Below are positions 23,268 to 31,815 of a stretch of DNA of 37,708 bases, piece by piece. The stretch spans positions 1 to 37,708 of the forward strand of contig QHRX01000203.1 in assembly GCA_003221455.1 (NCBI GenBank). Direction: 5' to 3'. The notes below the pieces were generated by a model, which ran no database searches, was not told the DNA's origin, and saw nothing but the letters and a program-made list of their open reading frames with translations. How positions within the stretch are numbered: position 1 is the stretch's first letter; each line of letters opens with the position of its first letter. The stretch comes from Candidatus Rokuibacteriota bacterium (GTDB taxonomy: Bacteria > Methylomirabilota > Methylomirabilia > Rokubacteriales > CSP1-6). Both the position numbers and the translations under genes were made by a program.

Positions 23268-24500
23268 ATGAACATCGCTGGGTTTACCGAGTGGACACGG
23301 GAGCAGCGCAGCGTCGTCATCGCGAGCTTCCTGGGATGGACGCTCGATGCCTTCGACTTCTTTCTCCTGGTGTTCGTGCTCAAGGATATCGCGCAGGAAT
23401 TCAACACCGCGATCTCCGAGGTCACCTTCGCCATCTTGCTCACGCTCGTGATGCGGCCGATCGGCGCCTTTCTCTTCGGGCGCGCCGCCGACCGGTGGGG
23501 ACGACGGCCCACGCTGATGGTCGATGTGCTGCTCTATTCCTTCATCGAATTTGCGTCCGGCTTCTCACCGAGCCTGACCGTCCTTCTCGTGCTCCGCGCG
23601 CTCTACGGCGTCGCGATGGGGGGCGAATGGGGGGTGGGCGCGTCGCTCACGATGGAATCGATCCCGCCGCACGCCCGAGGGTTTGTCTCTGGCCTCCTCC
23701 AGTCCGGCTACCCGACGGGATACTTCCTCGCCTCGATCGTGTACGGGCTACTCTTCCCGACCATCGGATGGCGTGGCATGTTCATGGTGGGGGTGCTGCC
23801 GGCGTTGCTCGTGCTCTACATCCGCCGGCGCGTGCCGGAATCCCCCGGCTGGGACCGGGCGGCCGCCGCGCGCAGCAGCACGGTGTCGATTCTCAGGTCG
23901 CATTGGCGGCTTGGCGTCTATGCGGTGGTCCTGATGGCCGCCTTCAACTTCTTCAGCCACGGGACCCAGGATCTCTATCCGACATTTCTCCAGGTGCAGC
24001 ATGCGCTGTCGCCACACGCGGTCGGGACTATTGCGGCGATCTACAACGTCGGCGCCATTCTCGGTGGCATTCTCTGCGGCTCGCTTTCGGAGCGGATCGG
24101 TCGGCGCCGCATGATCGTGATCGCCGCTCTCCTGTCTCTTCCCGTCCTGCCGCTGTGGGCGTTCTCCACCCGCCCTGTGCTGCTCGCGCTGGGGGCCTTC
24201 CTTATGCAGGTCCTGGTGCAGGGCGCCTGGGGCGTGATTCCCGTGCATCTCAACGAGCTGTCGCCGGACGCGGCTCGCGGCACTTTTCCCGGCCTCGTCT
24301 ACCAGCTCGGCAATCTGCTGGCATCGGCGAACGCCACGATCCAGGTCGCCCTCGCGGCACATTTCGGCGGCAACTACGGCTTGGCGCTGGCGCTCGTGGC
24401 CGGCAGCGTCGCCATCATCATCGCAGTCCTGACGTCGCTCGGCGTCGAGGCGAAGGGCGTGGCCTTCGGCACCGTCCGCCGCCTACCGACTGCCGCGTGA
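23268..24500 (+). CDS. MFS transporter (lactate/organic-acid:H+ symporter type)
   Basis: 410 residues with about twelve membrane segments. MFS signatures are FLGWTLDAFDFFLLVFVLK in TM1, GRAADRWGRRPTLM in loop 2-3, RALYGVAMGGEWGVGASL in TM4 and SERIGRRRMIV in the second half. The TM1 and TM4 forms match the sialate/lactate:H+ (SHS) and aromatic-acid (AAHS) groups. It would import a carboxylate. A GGGAGCGGG site precedes the ATG. Neighbours (unsaturated-carbonyl reductase, semialdehyde dehydrogenase) suggest uptake and oxidation of an organic acid. Confidence 0.9.
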   Translation: MNIAGFTEWTREQRSVVIASFLGWTLDAFDFFLLVFVLKDIAQEFNTAISEVTFAILLTLVMRPIGAFLFGRAADRWGRRPTLMVDVLLYSFIEFASGFSPSLTVLLVLRALYGVAMGGEWGVGASLTMESIPPHARGFVSGLLQSGYPTGYFLASIVYGLLFPTIGWRGMFMVGVLPALLVLYIRRRVPESPGWDRAAAARSSTVSILRSHWRLGVYAVVLMAAFNFFSHGTQDLYPTFLQVQHALSPHAVGTIAAIYNVGAILGGILCGSLSERIGRRRMIVIAALLSLPVLPLWAFSTRPVLLALGAFLMQVLVQGAWGVIPVHLNELSPDAARGTFPGLVYQLGNLLASANATIQVALAAHFGGNYGLALALVAGSVAIIIAVLTSLGVEAKGVAFGTVRRLPTAA

Positions 24501-24515
24501 GAGGAGGTCGCGGCA

Positions 24516-25883
24516 ATGGCATTGCAAGCAATCAACCCGGCCACCGGCGAGGCGGTGGCCGCCTACGATGAATTATCAGCCGAGGCGGTGCAGGGCATCA
24601 TCGCCGACACGCATCAAGCCTATCTCCGGTGGCGCGCGACCAGCTTCCCCGAGCGCGCCACCCTCATGCGCGACGCGGCCGAGGTGTTGCGGGGGAATGC
24701 TCGGGAGTATGCGCGCCTCATGGCGGCGGAGATGGGCAAACCGATCCGCCACGGGATTGCCGAGGTACAGAAATGCGCGGCCGGCTGCGACTACTACGCG
24801 GAGCACGCCGAGCGATTTTTGGCGCCCGAGCCGGTGCAGACCGAAGCCCGTAAGAGCTTCGTCGCGTTCAATCCGCTCGGCGTGGTGCTGGCAGTCATGC
24901 CCTGGAACTTCCCCTTCTGGCAGGTCTTCCGTTTCGCGGCACCAGGGCTCATGGCCGGCAACGCGGCCGTCCTGAAACACGCCTCCAACGTGCCGGGGTG
25001 TGCCCTGGCGATCGAGCAGGTCTTCCGCAAGGCGGGGTTCCCCGAGCACCTGTTTCGAACGCTGTTGATCGGCAGCAAGGAGGTCGCAGCGGTCATCGAG
25101 AATCCTTTGGTGCGCGCGGTGACCCTGACCGGGAGCGGGCCAGCCGGCCGGGCGGTCGCGAGCAAGGCGGCCGCCATGCTCAAGAAGACGGTCCTCGAGC
25201 TCGGCGGTAGCGACCCCTACCTCGTGCTCGAGGACGCGGACCTCGAGCTCGCGGCCGCCGTGAGCGCCAGGGGGCGCCTGTTGAATGCAGGCCAGAGCTG
25301 CATCGCGGCCAAGCGCTTCATTGTCGCGGACAGAATCCGGTCCCGCTTCGAAGAGCTGTTCGTCGAGCGCATGAGTGCCGCCAAGTTGGGCGATCCCATG
25401 AGCGAGGACACGGAGCTCGGACCCCTGGCTCGGCACGATCTGAGAGATGCGTTGCAGACCCAGGTCACGAGAAGCATCACGATGGGCGCGCGATGCCTGC
25501 TCGGCGGCAAGATCCCGAGCGGCCGCGGGGCGTACTATCCGCCGACCGTGCTGACGGATGTCGGAAGAGGCATGCCGGCCTACGAAGAGGAGTTGTTCGG
25601 CCCGGTGGCGGCGGTCATCCCAGTCGAGGACGACGAGGCGGCGATCGCGGCTGCCAACGATTCGGTGTTCGGCCTCGGCGCCAGCGTCCTGACCAGCGAT
25701 CCCGCGCGCGGTGAGCGCATCGCAGTGGAGCGGATCGAGAGCGGCTCTGTCTTTGTCAACGAGGTCGTGCGATCCGATCCCCGGCTCCCCTTCGGCGGCG
25801 TGAAGGAGAGCGGCTATGGACGCGAGCTCTCCAGCTACGGGATCCGGGAGTTCGTCAACATCAAGACCGTCTATGTCGCGTGA
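24516..25883 (+). CDS. Aldehyde dehydrogenase, succinate-semialdehyde dehydrogenase type
   Basis: 455-residue NAD(P)-dependent dehydrogenase. Motifs: MPWNFPFWQVFRFAAP, VTLTGSGPAGRAVASKAA, general base Glu in VLELGGSDPYLV, catalytic Cys in NAGQSCIAAKRFIV, EELFGPVAAVIPVEDD and PFGGVKESGYGREL. The pattern is that of the GabD/Sad group, which turns succinate semialdehyde or similar short semialdehydes to acids. GAGGAGG lies upstream of ATG 24516. It follows the MFS gene by 15 bases, hence one transcript. Confidence 0.93.
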   Translation: MALQAINPATGEAVAAYDELSAEAVQGIIADTHQAYLRWRATSFPERATLMRDAAEVLRGNAREYARLMAAEMGKPIRHGIAEVQKCAAGCDYYAEHAERFLAPEPVQTEARKSFVAFNPLGVVLAVMPWNFPFWQVFRFAAPGLMAGNAAVLKHASNVPGCALAIEQVFRKAGFPEHLFRTLLIGSKEVAAVIENPLVRAVTLTGSGPAGRAVASKAAAMLKKTVLELGGSDPYLVLEDADLELAAAVSARGRLLNAGQSCIAAKRFIVADRIRSRFEELFVERMSAAKLGDPMSEDTELGPLARHDLRDALQTQVTRSITMGARCLLGGKIPSGRGAYYPPTVLTDVGRGMPAYEEELFGPVAAVIPVEDDEAAIAAANDSVFGLGASVLTSDPARGERIAVERIESGSVFVNEVVRSDPRLPFGGVKESGYGRELSSYGIREFVNIKTVYVA

Positions 25884-25893
25884 GGTGCGGCCG

Positions 25894-26067
25894 ATGGACG
25901 CAAAGGCACTGCCGACCACGGACGGCGTCATGGCGAAGCTTCGGATCCATCCGCTTCGAATCGAAGTGTCCGACACGACGCCTCAACGCCTTCGCGACCG
26001 AGTCGCGACCGCGCGCCGATCAGATACGCACGTCGCCTCACTAGGGAGAAGTATATGGGGAAGCTAG
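25894..26067 (+). pseudogene. N-terminal fragment of an epoxide-hydrolase-like protein
   Basis: The short frame after the aldehyde dehydrogenase contains [20 protein letters not shown] then [12 protein letters not shown], which matches the start of the epoxide hydrolase N-terminal (EHN) domain. The rest of that domain and the whole alpha/beta-hydrolase body are missing; the frame ends by running through the start of the SDR gene. It is probably a truncated gene left by insertion or deletion at the SDR boundary. Confidence 0.6.
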
Positions 26068-26804
26068 ACGGAAGAATCGCTCTCGTTACTGGCGGCAGTA
26101 GCGGCATTGGCCTTGCGACGGCGAAGCAGTTTGTGACCGAAGGCGCCTACGTCTTCATAACCGGGCGCCGCGATCCGGAGTTGGCCGCGGCGGTAAAGGA
26201 GATTGGCAGAAATGTCACCGGCGTCCAAGGAGACGTGTCGAACCTAGGCAGTCTTGATCGCCTCTTCGCACAACTCAAGCGGGAGAAGGGCAAGCTCGAT
26301 ATTCTCTTCGCGAATGCTGGCGTTGCGAAGTATGCCCCATTCGGCAAGGTGACTGAGGAGTTCTACGACTCGATCTTCAACGTCAATGTGAAAGGCCTCC
26401 TTTTCACGGTGCAGAAGGCACTCCCGCTGATGCCCGATGGTGCCTCTATCATCCTGAATGCGTCCATCGTCGCCAGCAAGGGGTTACCATCGAACAGCGT
26501 TTATAGCGCCACAAAAGCCGCCGTGCGTTCGTTCGCGCGGACATGGACAACGGACTTGAAGGATCGCCGCATTCGCGTCAACGCGGTGAGCCCGGGCCCG
26601 ATCGACACGCCTGGACTGAGTAGTCTCCTGGCTTCCTCAGAAACGGGCCAGCAACGCTCGACGATGATTTCCAACACTGTTCCGCTCGGCAGGCTCGGTA
26701 CACCAAGTGAGATCGCGAAGGCCGTCGTGTTCTTGGCATCCGACGACAGCAGCTACATCACGGGAACGGAATTGTTTGTGGATGGAGGTTTTGCGCAAGT
26801 GTAG
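26055..26804 (+). CDS. Short-chain dehydrogenase/reductase (classical SDR)
   Basis: 249 residues, complete. [10 protein letters not shown] binds the dinucleotide (residues 12-20), Arg in TGRRD suggests NADP preference, NAG is in [10 protein letters not shown], the catalytic Ser in [10 protein letters not shown], and Tyr/Lys in [11 protein letters not shown]. The end, [17 protein letters not shown], is standard. A GGGAGAAG site lies upstream of ATG 26055. Lower GC and different codon use than the upstream genes point to recent acquisition. Substrate unknown. Confidence 0.93.
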   Translation: MGKLDGRIALVTGGSSGIGLATAKQFVTEGAYVFITGRRDPELAAAVKEIGRNVTGVQGDVSNLGSLDRLFAQLKREKGKLDILFANAGVAKYAPFGKVTEEFYDSIFNVNVKGLLFTVQKALPLMPDGASIILNASIVASKGLPSNSVYSATKAAVRSFARTWTTDLKDRRIRVNAVSPGPIDTPGLSSLLASSETGQQRSTMISNTVPLGRLGTPSEIAKAVVFLASDDSSYITGTELFVDGGFAQV

Positions 26805-26856
26805 GCCGTCAATATGGAGCGCAACTGGTACGTCATAACCACCGTCGTGCCGCTCC

Positions 26857-26933
26857 GCCGAACGCCGCGCATCACCCGCCGCGGCTGGCCATTAGTCCGC
26901 GGGAATCGCAAGCCCCGCTTGCGGCGGTTAGGT
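26857..26933 (-). repeat. attC-like integron recombination site A1
   Basis: A 77-bp imperfect inverted repeat between the stop of the SDR and that of the transporter. The ends are GCCGAAC and GTTAGGT; on the minus strand the second reads ACCTAAC (fits RYYYAAC), the first GTTCGGC (one deviation from GTTRRRY). Inner arms CGCCGCGCA and GCTTGCGGCG pair, and a central CCGCGG repeat forms the stem. It lies 24 bases after the transporter stop, the normal place for the attC of that cassette. Two overlapping hairpins make it the least certain of the five. Confidence 0.5.
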
Positions 26934-26957
26934 GGATGCGCATGGCGAACCTCAAGT

Positions 26958-27971
26958 CTAGCCTGTCATGTGGTTGGCTCTCGTGGCGGTGGGAGTACGC
27001 TGCGCTCGGGCGATTATCCGGCGCGTCAGCGGTTGGAGCAGTAGCGGCGACAGACAGATAGGCAAGTAGCAGAAGGCGAAATACAGCCAAGTGAGGTCGG
27101 GCAAGGCACCAGCGGTCGCCGCCAGCATCAGCCCCACATTGCGTTGCGCGGCCATGAATCCGACCGTAACGGCGCGCTCTCGGCCCGCGGATGCGAAGAG
27201 GAGGGTGGTCAGACAAAGCACTGCGAAGAACACCACGAATGTAAGCGCGGCGAGGCCACTTGTGATCATGGGCGTGGCGAGAAAGCGTGCGGCGACGCTT
27301 TCCATGACACCTGCGACGAAGACGAACAGGACGAGAATGTTGAAGCCATCGATCCTCTCTTTCTGCCGTTCGATAGCAGTGAGGCCAGCGATCCGGCGCA
27401 CGGTGAAGCCGACAAGAGAGGAGCCCGCGAGAATCGCAAACAATTTAAGCCCGAGTACCGATGGGGAGAGGGTGAGCGCAGATCCGAGGAAGGCATAGGC
27501 GAACAAGGGCGCTGTGAAGGGTAACAGCGCCGTGCTGCTTACCATGGTGCAGAGCACAAGCGTGGCATCTAGCCCCATCAACGCGGCCAATGCAGGAGCC
27601 GCCATCAGGGGCGAGGCAATTGCTTGCAGCACGAGGGCGAGAAAGAGATCGGATGACTGATCTTTGAGACCGAACGCCAGATAGCTCGCGCCAAACAAGG
27701 TTGGGATCACCAAGGATGTCCATGCTGTTGCTGCGAGCACGATCGTGGGGCGCCCAAAGTAGATCCTAAACGCTGCGGCGTCCACGCGAAGGAAGGCAAT
27801 GCACAACAGCGCGAAGACCGCTTCCGTGACAAACGGCTTGAGGAGGGCGCCGATCGATGGCGCGACAATACCAACGACAATGAGTGCTGCGACTGCGCGG
27901 GTGCCTTGCCGGCCGAGCCACGACAGCAGCGCCGCGAGTGCGCCAAGAACGAGCCTACGAAGTCTCTCCAT
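26958..27971 (-). CDS. BASS-family (bile acid:Na+ symporter-like) membrane transporter
   Basis: 337 residues with about nine or ten hydrophobic segments and no signal for export. Features such as LVLQAIASPLMAAPALAALMG and VTVGFMAAQRNVGLMLAATAG are the two crossover-helix regions of the SBF/BASS fold, which moves organic anions with Na+ or H+. The C-terminal tail is short and basic. It is flanked by attC-like sites on both sides, and its ATG lies 38 bases after the R' box of the upstream one, so I read it as a gene cassette. Substrate unknown. Confidence 0.75.
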   Translation of the reverse strand: MERLRRLVLGALAALLSWLGRQGTRAVAALIVVGIVAPSIGALLKPFVTEAVFALLCIAFLRVDAAAFRIYFGRPTIVLAATAWTSLVIPTLFGASYLAFGLKDQSSDLFLALVLQAIASPLMAAPALAALMGLDATLVLCTMVSSTALLPFTAPLFAYAFLGSALTLSPSVLGLKLFAILAGSSLVGFTVRRIAGLTAIERQKERIDGFNILVLFVFVAGVMESVAARFLATPMITSGLAALTFVVFFAVLCLTTLLFASAGRERAVTVGFMAAQRNVGLMLAATAGALPDLTWLYFAFCYLPICLSPLLLQPLTRRIIARAQRTPTATRANHMTG

Positions 27972-28008
27972 CGAGGTCTCTCAGATGACCAGCCATAACC
28001 ACGACAAC

Positions 28009-28095
28009 GTCTAACACCTGCGTAACCAGCGCGGGCCGACCGGACTGCTGGAAAAGCAAGGCCGTATGTCGAACGTCTGGCTTACGCCGTTGTCA
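28009..28095 (-). repeat. attC-like integron recombination site A2
   Basis: An 87-bp imperfect inverted repeat. Read on the minus strand: R'' TGACAAC (imperfect), L'' GGCGTAAGCC, central stem, L' GGTTACGCA, R' GTTAGAC (fits GTTRRRY). L'' and L' pair almost completely. The LprI-like gene stops 6 bases before it, the classic spacing of a cassette gene and its own attC. Confidence 0.65.
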
Positions 28096-28100
28096 GGTAG

Positions 28101-28520
28101 CTACTTGTCGTTTTCGCTCAACTTCGGCTCCGGCAGTATCGGAGGCGTTGTGTCGACATATGTCAAATCTGCGTCCAATAAATCGTGTGTTCGTCTCCTC
28201 GTCAGCCTGAGGAAGCAGGATCCTGCAATGGCGCCGCGAACGGAACCCTGTGCCCAGTACTGATAAATCGTGCCACAATGGGCGTCGCGGAACGCTACCC
28301 GTGCCTTTTGAGCTTTTTCGAATTCCGCCAGAGTTCGAGAGTCGTTTGCGACTCGACGCCTGCTTTCCTCGAGGTACTTGGCAAGTTCCTTCTCCGCGAG
28401 AGTAATCTGGTCGGAAAGGCATTGGTTCATATCTGGTGTCGTTTTCGAATCCTTGCACACATCGGCGGCCGAGACCACCGCTGGGAACATTGCAAAGCCA
28501 ACCATCCACATGAAGGTCAT
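28101..28520 (-). CDS. Secreted LprI-like (DUF1311) protein
   Basis: 139 residues. The first 18 form a signal peptide (MTFMWMVGFAMFPAVVSA), so the product is periplasmic or outer-membrane associated. The mature part has the LprI N-terminal domain pattern: MNQCLSDQITLAEKELAKYL, then FEKAQKARVAFRDAHC and a further Cys in IAGSCFLRLTRRRT; the four Cys probably form disulfides. Relatives include lysozyme inhibitors, but function is not shown here. The gene is bracketed by attC-like sites, with its ATG 20 bases after the R' box of A3 and its stop 6 bases before A2. This is typical of an integron cassette. Confidence 0.85.
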   Translation of the reverse strand: MTFMWMVGFAMFPAVVSAADVCKDSKTTPDMNQCLSDQITLAEKELAKYLEESRRRVANDSRTLAEFEKAQKARVAFRDAHCGTIYQYWAQGSVRGAIAGSCFLRLTRRRTHDLLDADLTYVDTTPPILPEPKLSENDK

Positions 28521-28539
28521 AGGGTTGTCCCTTTAGCCC

Positions 28540-28608
28540 GCTCAACGTTCGCTCTTAGCGGACGGGGTGAACAGGCGAGCCCCGGGCCAGTAAAGCGCGA
28601 TGTTCGAC
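28540..28608 (-). repeat. attC-like integron recombination site A3
   Basis: A 69-bp imperfect inverted repeat. On the minus strand R'' is GTCGAAC (one deviation), R' is GTTGAGC (fits GTTRRRY), and the arms ATCGCGCTTTACTGG and CGCTAAGAGCGAAC pair with a few extrahelical bases around a central CCCCG/CGGGG stem. Short attC sites of 57-75 bp are common. It separates the methyltransferase from the LprI-like gene. Confidence 0.65.
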
Positions 28609-28727
28609 GGCCGAGTGCTGCGACGCTCACACGAGTCCACCAACGTCGTCCTCCCGGAACGAGTGCCCAGAAGAAGCCCGCCCGTTCCTTCCGAGAAGTC
28701 ACCGCGTCGACCTAGACGAGCGGCGGA

Positions 28728-29522
28728 TCACACTTTTGTCGCGCGCGTCATGAGGTAGCCCTGCCGGACGACGTTATCTTGGAAGTACTGGGTGGCGATC
28801 TCCTCAAACTCTCGCCGGAAGGCGGCGAGCTGCGCTGGTCTGCCCTGGAGCATCTGGACCAGGCGGAGCACCGGGCCGGCGTGACCCTCGAAAAAGACGC
28901 GATAGTGCGCAGGGCTCAGCCCAGGGACGAGCATGACAGCGCGGTCGAAGGCCAGGTTCGTGACTGCGACGCCAAGGCGGTCGCGCACGATGGTCGGGTC
29001 CCCCCACTGGGGCGGGGGCGAGACGAAGGCGGGGGGTGGGGGCAGGTACCGCCCGACCAAGGAGAAGATGCGCCCGATGCACAGCTCAGGCGGCCACGTG
29101 GAAAAGGCGATCAGGCCACCAGGCTTGAGGACGCGTAGCATCTCACGCGTGGCAATCTCGGGGCGTGGCGCGAACATATGGCCGAATTGGCTGAGCACAA
29201 CGTCGAAGGCGCCGTCCACGAAGGGCAGGCTCTCGGCGTCACCCTCGTGCCACGCGACATCCGCATCGGCGACGGCCGCATTCTCCTGGGCGCGCTTGAG
29301 CAATTCCGGTGTGAGGTCGAGTCCCGTGACCTTCGCCCCGCGGCGCTGCGCGGTGATCGCCACGACCCCGGTGCCGCAGCCGACGTCGAGGACCCGATGG
29401 TCTGCCTGGATACCCGCGAACGCGACCAGCCGGGGTGCCGTCGCACACGTCGTCAGCTCGAATGGGGTGAAGCATGCCCATGCCTGCCGTTGGGCGGCCT
29501 TAAATTGTGCCAGCGCATCCAT
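28728..29522 (-). CDS. Class I SAM-dependent methyltransferase
   Basis: 264 residues from ATG 29522, chosen for the GGGAGGA site upstream. Motif I VLDVGCGTGVVAITAQRRG, acidic loop LDLTPELLKRAQ, GDAESLPFVDGAFDVVLSQF and LRVLKPGGLIAFSTW define a UbiE/COQ5-type Rossmann methyltransferase. A proline-rich insert (GRYLPPPPAFVSPPP) lies between core and C-terminal cap. Substrate unknown. Its stop is about 120 bases from attC site A3, so it could be a cassette gene, but no attC was found upstream. Confidence 0.9.
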   Translation of the reverse strand: MDALAQFKAAQRQAWACFTPFELTTCATAPRLVAFAGIQADHRVLDVGCGTGVVAITAQRRGAKVTGLDLTPELLKRAQENAAVADADVAWHEGDAESLPFVDGAFDVVLSQFGHMFAPRPEIATREMLRVLKPGGLIAFSTWPPELCIGRIFSLVGRYLPPPPAFVSPPPQWGDPTIVRDRLGVAVTNLAFDRAVMLVPGLSPAHYRVFFEGHAGPVLRLVQMLQGRPAQLAAFRREFEEIATQYFQDNVVRQGYLMTRATKV

Positions 29523-29594
29523 GTGTGTCCTCCCGCTTGTTCTGGTGGCGTGACCAACTGAAGGCGTCTCACTGGGGCTTCTGTGGTCGTTACC

Positions 29595-29716
29595 CCATGA
29601 AACACCGCGTACGGAAATCGCCGAAGGAGTGCTCGTCGCATCGTGAGGTCTACCAGCTGACACGCCTCGGGATGGCGACGGATCGACGCAATGCATGTGT
29701 GGACGGCGCCCAAGAA
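29595..29716 (-). pseudogene. Fragment of a ParE/RelE-type toxin gene
   Basis: The minus strand reads SIRRHPEACQLVDLTMRRA then LLRRFPYAVFHGV, which is the conserved core of ParE/RelE toxins (RRALLRRFPYAVFY). Both the N-terminal helices and the C-terminal strand are missing, and no antitoxin gene is adjacent. The frame itself is open on both sides into unrelated sequence, so this is a truncated leftover. Confidence 0.6.
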
Positions 29717-29718
29717 AG

Positions 29719-29874
29719 TCAGCGGCGAGGCCCGGTACCCGCGCCTAGTACCCCTTCCTTCGTATCGCTCCGGTTGACCTTGTAGTTCTGCCCGATTTCG
29801 ACACAGTCGAGCTCCAGGCCGAACCGTGTGAGCGCTGGAGCCAGCCCGGACATCCGATCCTCGGCGGGCTTCAC
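29719..29874 (-). other. Possible small ORF of 51 codons, unrecognised
   Basis: From GTG 29874 the frame reads KPAEDRMSGLAPALTRFG then LELDCVEIGQNYKVN and stops at 29719. The composition is protein-like, but there is no start signal, and it directly abuts the ParE fragment, so it is probably another gene piece. Weakly supported. Confidence 0.2.
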
Positions 29875-30309
29875 GGAGGCCCGGTAGGGCTGTCAGCCAG
29901 GCGCTCCGGCCCTTGTCCACAGTATGACGACAGTCGCGCTCCGTTGGGCCAATGAAATAGCCATCCAAGGGCGCTTTTTCGTCGTCGGGCTCCGGCGGCG
30001 GCCGCCGCGGCCCGCACCTCTCCCGGCCCTGTCAAACCAGAGCGGACACTTCACATTGCTACAACACCGCCGGTGCCTGACCCGCGGGTGCGTGTGAGAG
30101 CGTCACCACCGTGGAGCCGACCGCGCGGGGAGGGCTCGACCGGCGGGGCGGCGGGAGTCCGCTCGAGTGGGACCTGGCGGCGGTCTACGCAGCGGAGGTC
30201 GCGGGGCGGCCGAGGGCCTCGTCTGCCTGCCGCGCGCCCGAGCGTCCGCCGTTCGCCCTCCGCGGCCTCGGCGAACCCCCAGGGTCGAGTCGCCGAGGGC
30301 ACGGCGGGC
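29875..30309. other. Intergenic stretch with no recognised feature
   Basis: No gene, remnant or convincing site was found. Open frames here are GC-driven and read as low-complexity Arg/Pro/Gly. A lone GTTGGGC box at 29943 has no good attC partner. Confidence 0.4.
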
Positions 30310-31047
30310 TTATTGCTGGAAATAAATATCAAACCGGGCCGTCGGAAAGTCGATGGCCTTCTGCGCCGGCGTCAGCGGCACCATGCCCGTCACGGTCACG
30401 ACGGAAGGAGTGCCGCTCAGCGCGTAGTTCAGGTAGCAATCGGTCACATACGAGGTCGCACGATCGTCGCGATCGTCGGAGCCGCTCCAGCTACACGCCG
30501 CGTCGAACGGCATCAGGAAGACACCCTTAAAGGGAACCCTCACGCCCGCTCCGGCCGTCAAAACGCCGGTGACGGTGCCGTACGGCATGCCCGCGACGAC
30601 CGCCGGCGAGAAATCCATGTTCCCGTAGAAGGTGCCGCTGAGGACTGGCACCTCCGGCGCGTCCACCGCCTTCGGATTGATCGGGTCCGGACCGAGGACC
30701 GCGAAGGTGCCGCTAATGGACCCGAGCCCGGTCGCGAGGTCCACGGTGTTGTTGCCGGTGATGGTCACGGTGCAGACCGGGCCAAGGTCGCGAATGTCAC
30801 CGCGGTAGCGCCCCCGATGCGCCCGCCGCGCCGGTGTGGCGAACTGCGCCGGGCACAGCGCGGTCCCGGATTGGACGAAGCCGATCATCGACGAAACGGA
30901 CACTTCGCTCCCGAGCGCTCCGGCGGCGGTCAGGCTGGCCTCCTCGGTCAGTTCGTACACTTGTGCGTTGGGCGTCAGCGCCCACGCGGCGCCGCTCCAG
31001 AGGAGCACCGTTACGAGCAGAGCCACCTCAGTTCCGACTCGCCTCAT
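30310..31047 (-). CDS. Secreted protein of unknown function
   Basis: 245 residues from ATG 31047. A signal peptide (MRRVGTEVALLVTVLLWSGA, cut near AWA) opens it; the upstream in-frame extension to 31152 is basic and unlikely. The mature part is beta-rich with Gly, Thr and Val, for example GLGSISGTFAVLGPDPINP and VVTVTGMVPLTPAQK, and has four or so Cys. I do not recognise a family. The next gene downstream on the genome (31228-31636) codes another small secreted protein of similar style, so the two may be functionally linked. Confidence 0.65.
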   Translation of the reverse strand: MRRVGTEVALLVTVLLWSGAAWALTPNAQVYELTEEASLTAAGALGSEVSVSSMIGFVQSGTALCPAQFATPARRAHRGRYRGDIRDLGPVCTVTITGNNTVDLATGLGSISGTFAVLGPDPINPKAVDAPEVPVLSGTFYGNMDFSPAVVAGMPYGTVTGVLTAGAGVRVPFKGVFLMPFDAACSWSGSDDRDDRATSYVTDCYLNYALSGTPSVVTVTGMVPLTPAQKAIDFPTARFDIYFQQ

Positions 31048-31227
31048 TGTCGATCGGCCTCGTTGACTCGCGAATCGCGGTTGCGTCGCGAGCCGGTCAA
31101 TGCGTCCAGCCCGGGGACTGCCCGTGTGCCTGGGCCGCTTCCAGGATTCCAACCCTGCCTGGTCAGGACGTCGTGGGACTGACGAGCCCTCTCGGGCCCG
31201 CGCCCGCTCGCCGCGCCTCCTGTCGGC

Positions 31228-31636
31228 CTATCCCTGGTGGTTCGCCACGCCGTGGACGACATCTCCCGGCTGGGTCGAGATGAACTTAATCTCACCGTTG
31301 TTGACGATCACGAAGTCCAAGGTCTCTATGGTCGTCCCATCCGGGTTGGCCGGCCAGACCGTACAGGTGGCTGTTCCCGTGCCGTTCTTATTTACGAAGT
31401 AGGTGCACCCGAACGTCTGATGGAGGACAAGGACTCCTCCGATGGCTGTCGTTCGGTCCCCTGCCGAGATTGAGCCCGCCCCGTTGGCACACCGCCATGC
31501 CCGCTGACGTGCCGCCCAACGAGAACGCATACGGGCCGTTCACGTTTGTGGCGTCGTATCCGCCCCCGAAGGCAGCGCCGGAGGTCGCGACGAGAACGAG
31601 CGCCAGTACCGACACCAAGAGCCCCAGCTGCTTCAT
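31228..31636 (-). pseudogene. Small secreted protein gene with a one-base frameshift
   Basis: From ATG 31636 the product begins with a signal peptide (MKQLGLLVSVLALVLVATSG) followed by GGGYDATNVNGPYAFSLGG and TSAGMAVC. Near 31480 the frame is lost; one base added in the GTGCCAACGGGG stretch restores NGAGSISAGDRTTAIGG, then FVNKNGTGTATCTVWP and ETLDFVIVNNGEIKF to a stop at 31228. The repaired protein would have about 136 residues and look complete. So this is either a very recent pseudogene or a sequencing error in a G-rich run. Family not recognised. Confidence 0.65.
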
Positions 31637-31815
31637 CTTGCTCCCCCTAGACGTCGTGTGTGCCGTCCCATCCCCTCGGCGGGCGGCACCCGGAGTGCCG
31701 GCGGCGAGAGGGTGGGAAGCGGGCGGGGTGAGACTCCGTTAGAGTCCTCGGTGGACGCGGGAATCGCCGGATCTCACTCCGGCGAGCATTGTGCCCCGGC
31801 GGTCCCCCTCCGTGT

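Noticed and set aside
29818-29949. Possible sixth attC site (GCCGAAC ... GTTGGGC)
   Set aside because: The outer boxes fit loosely, but the inner arms pair poorly and the stretch overlaps a protein-like frame.
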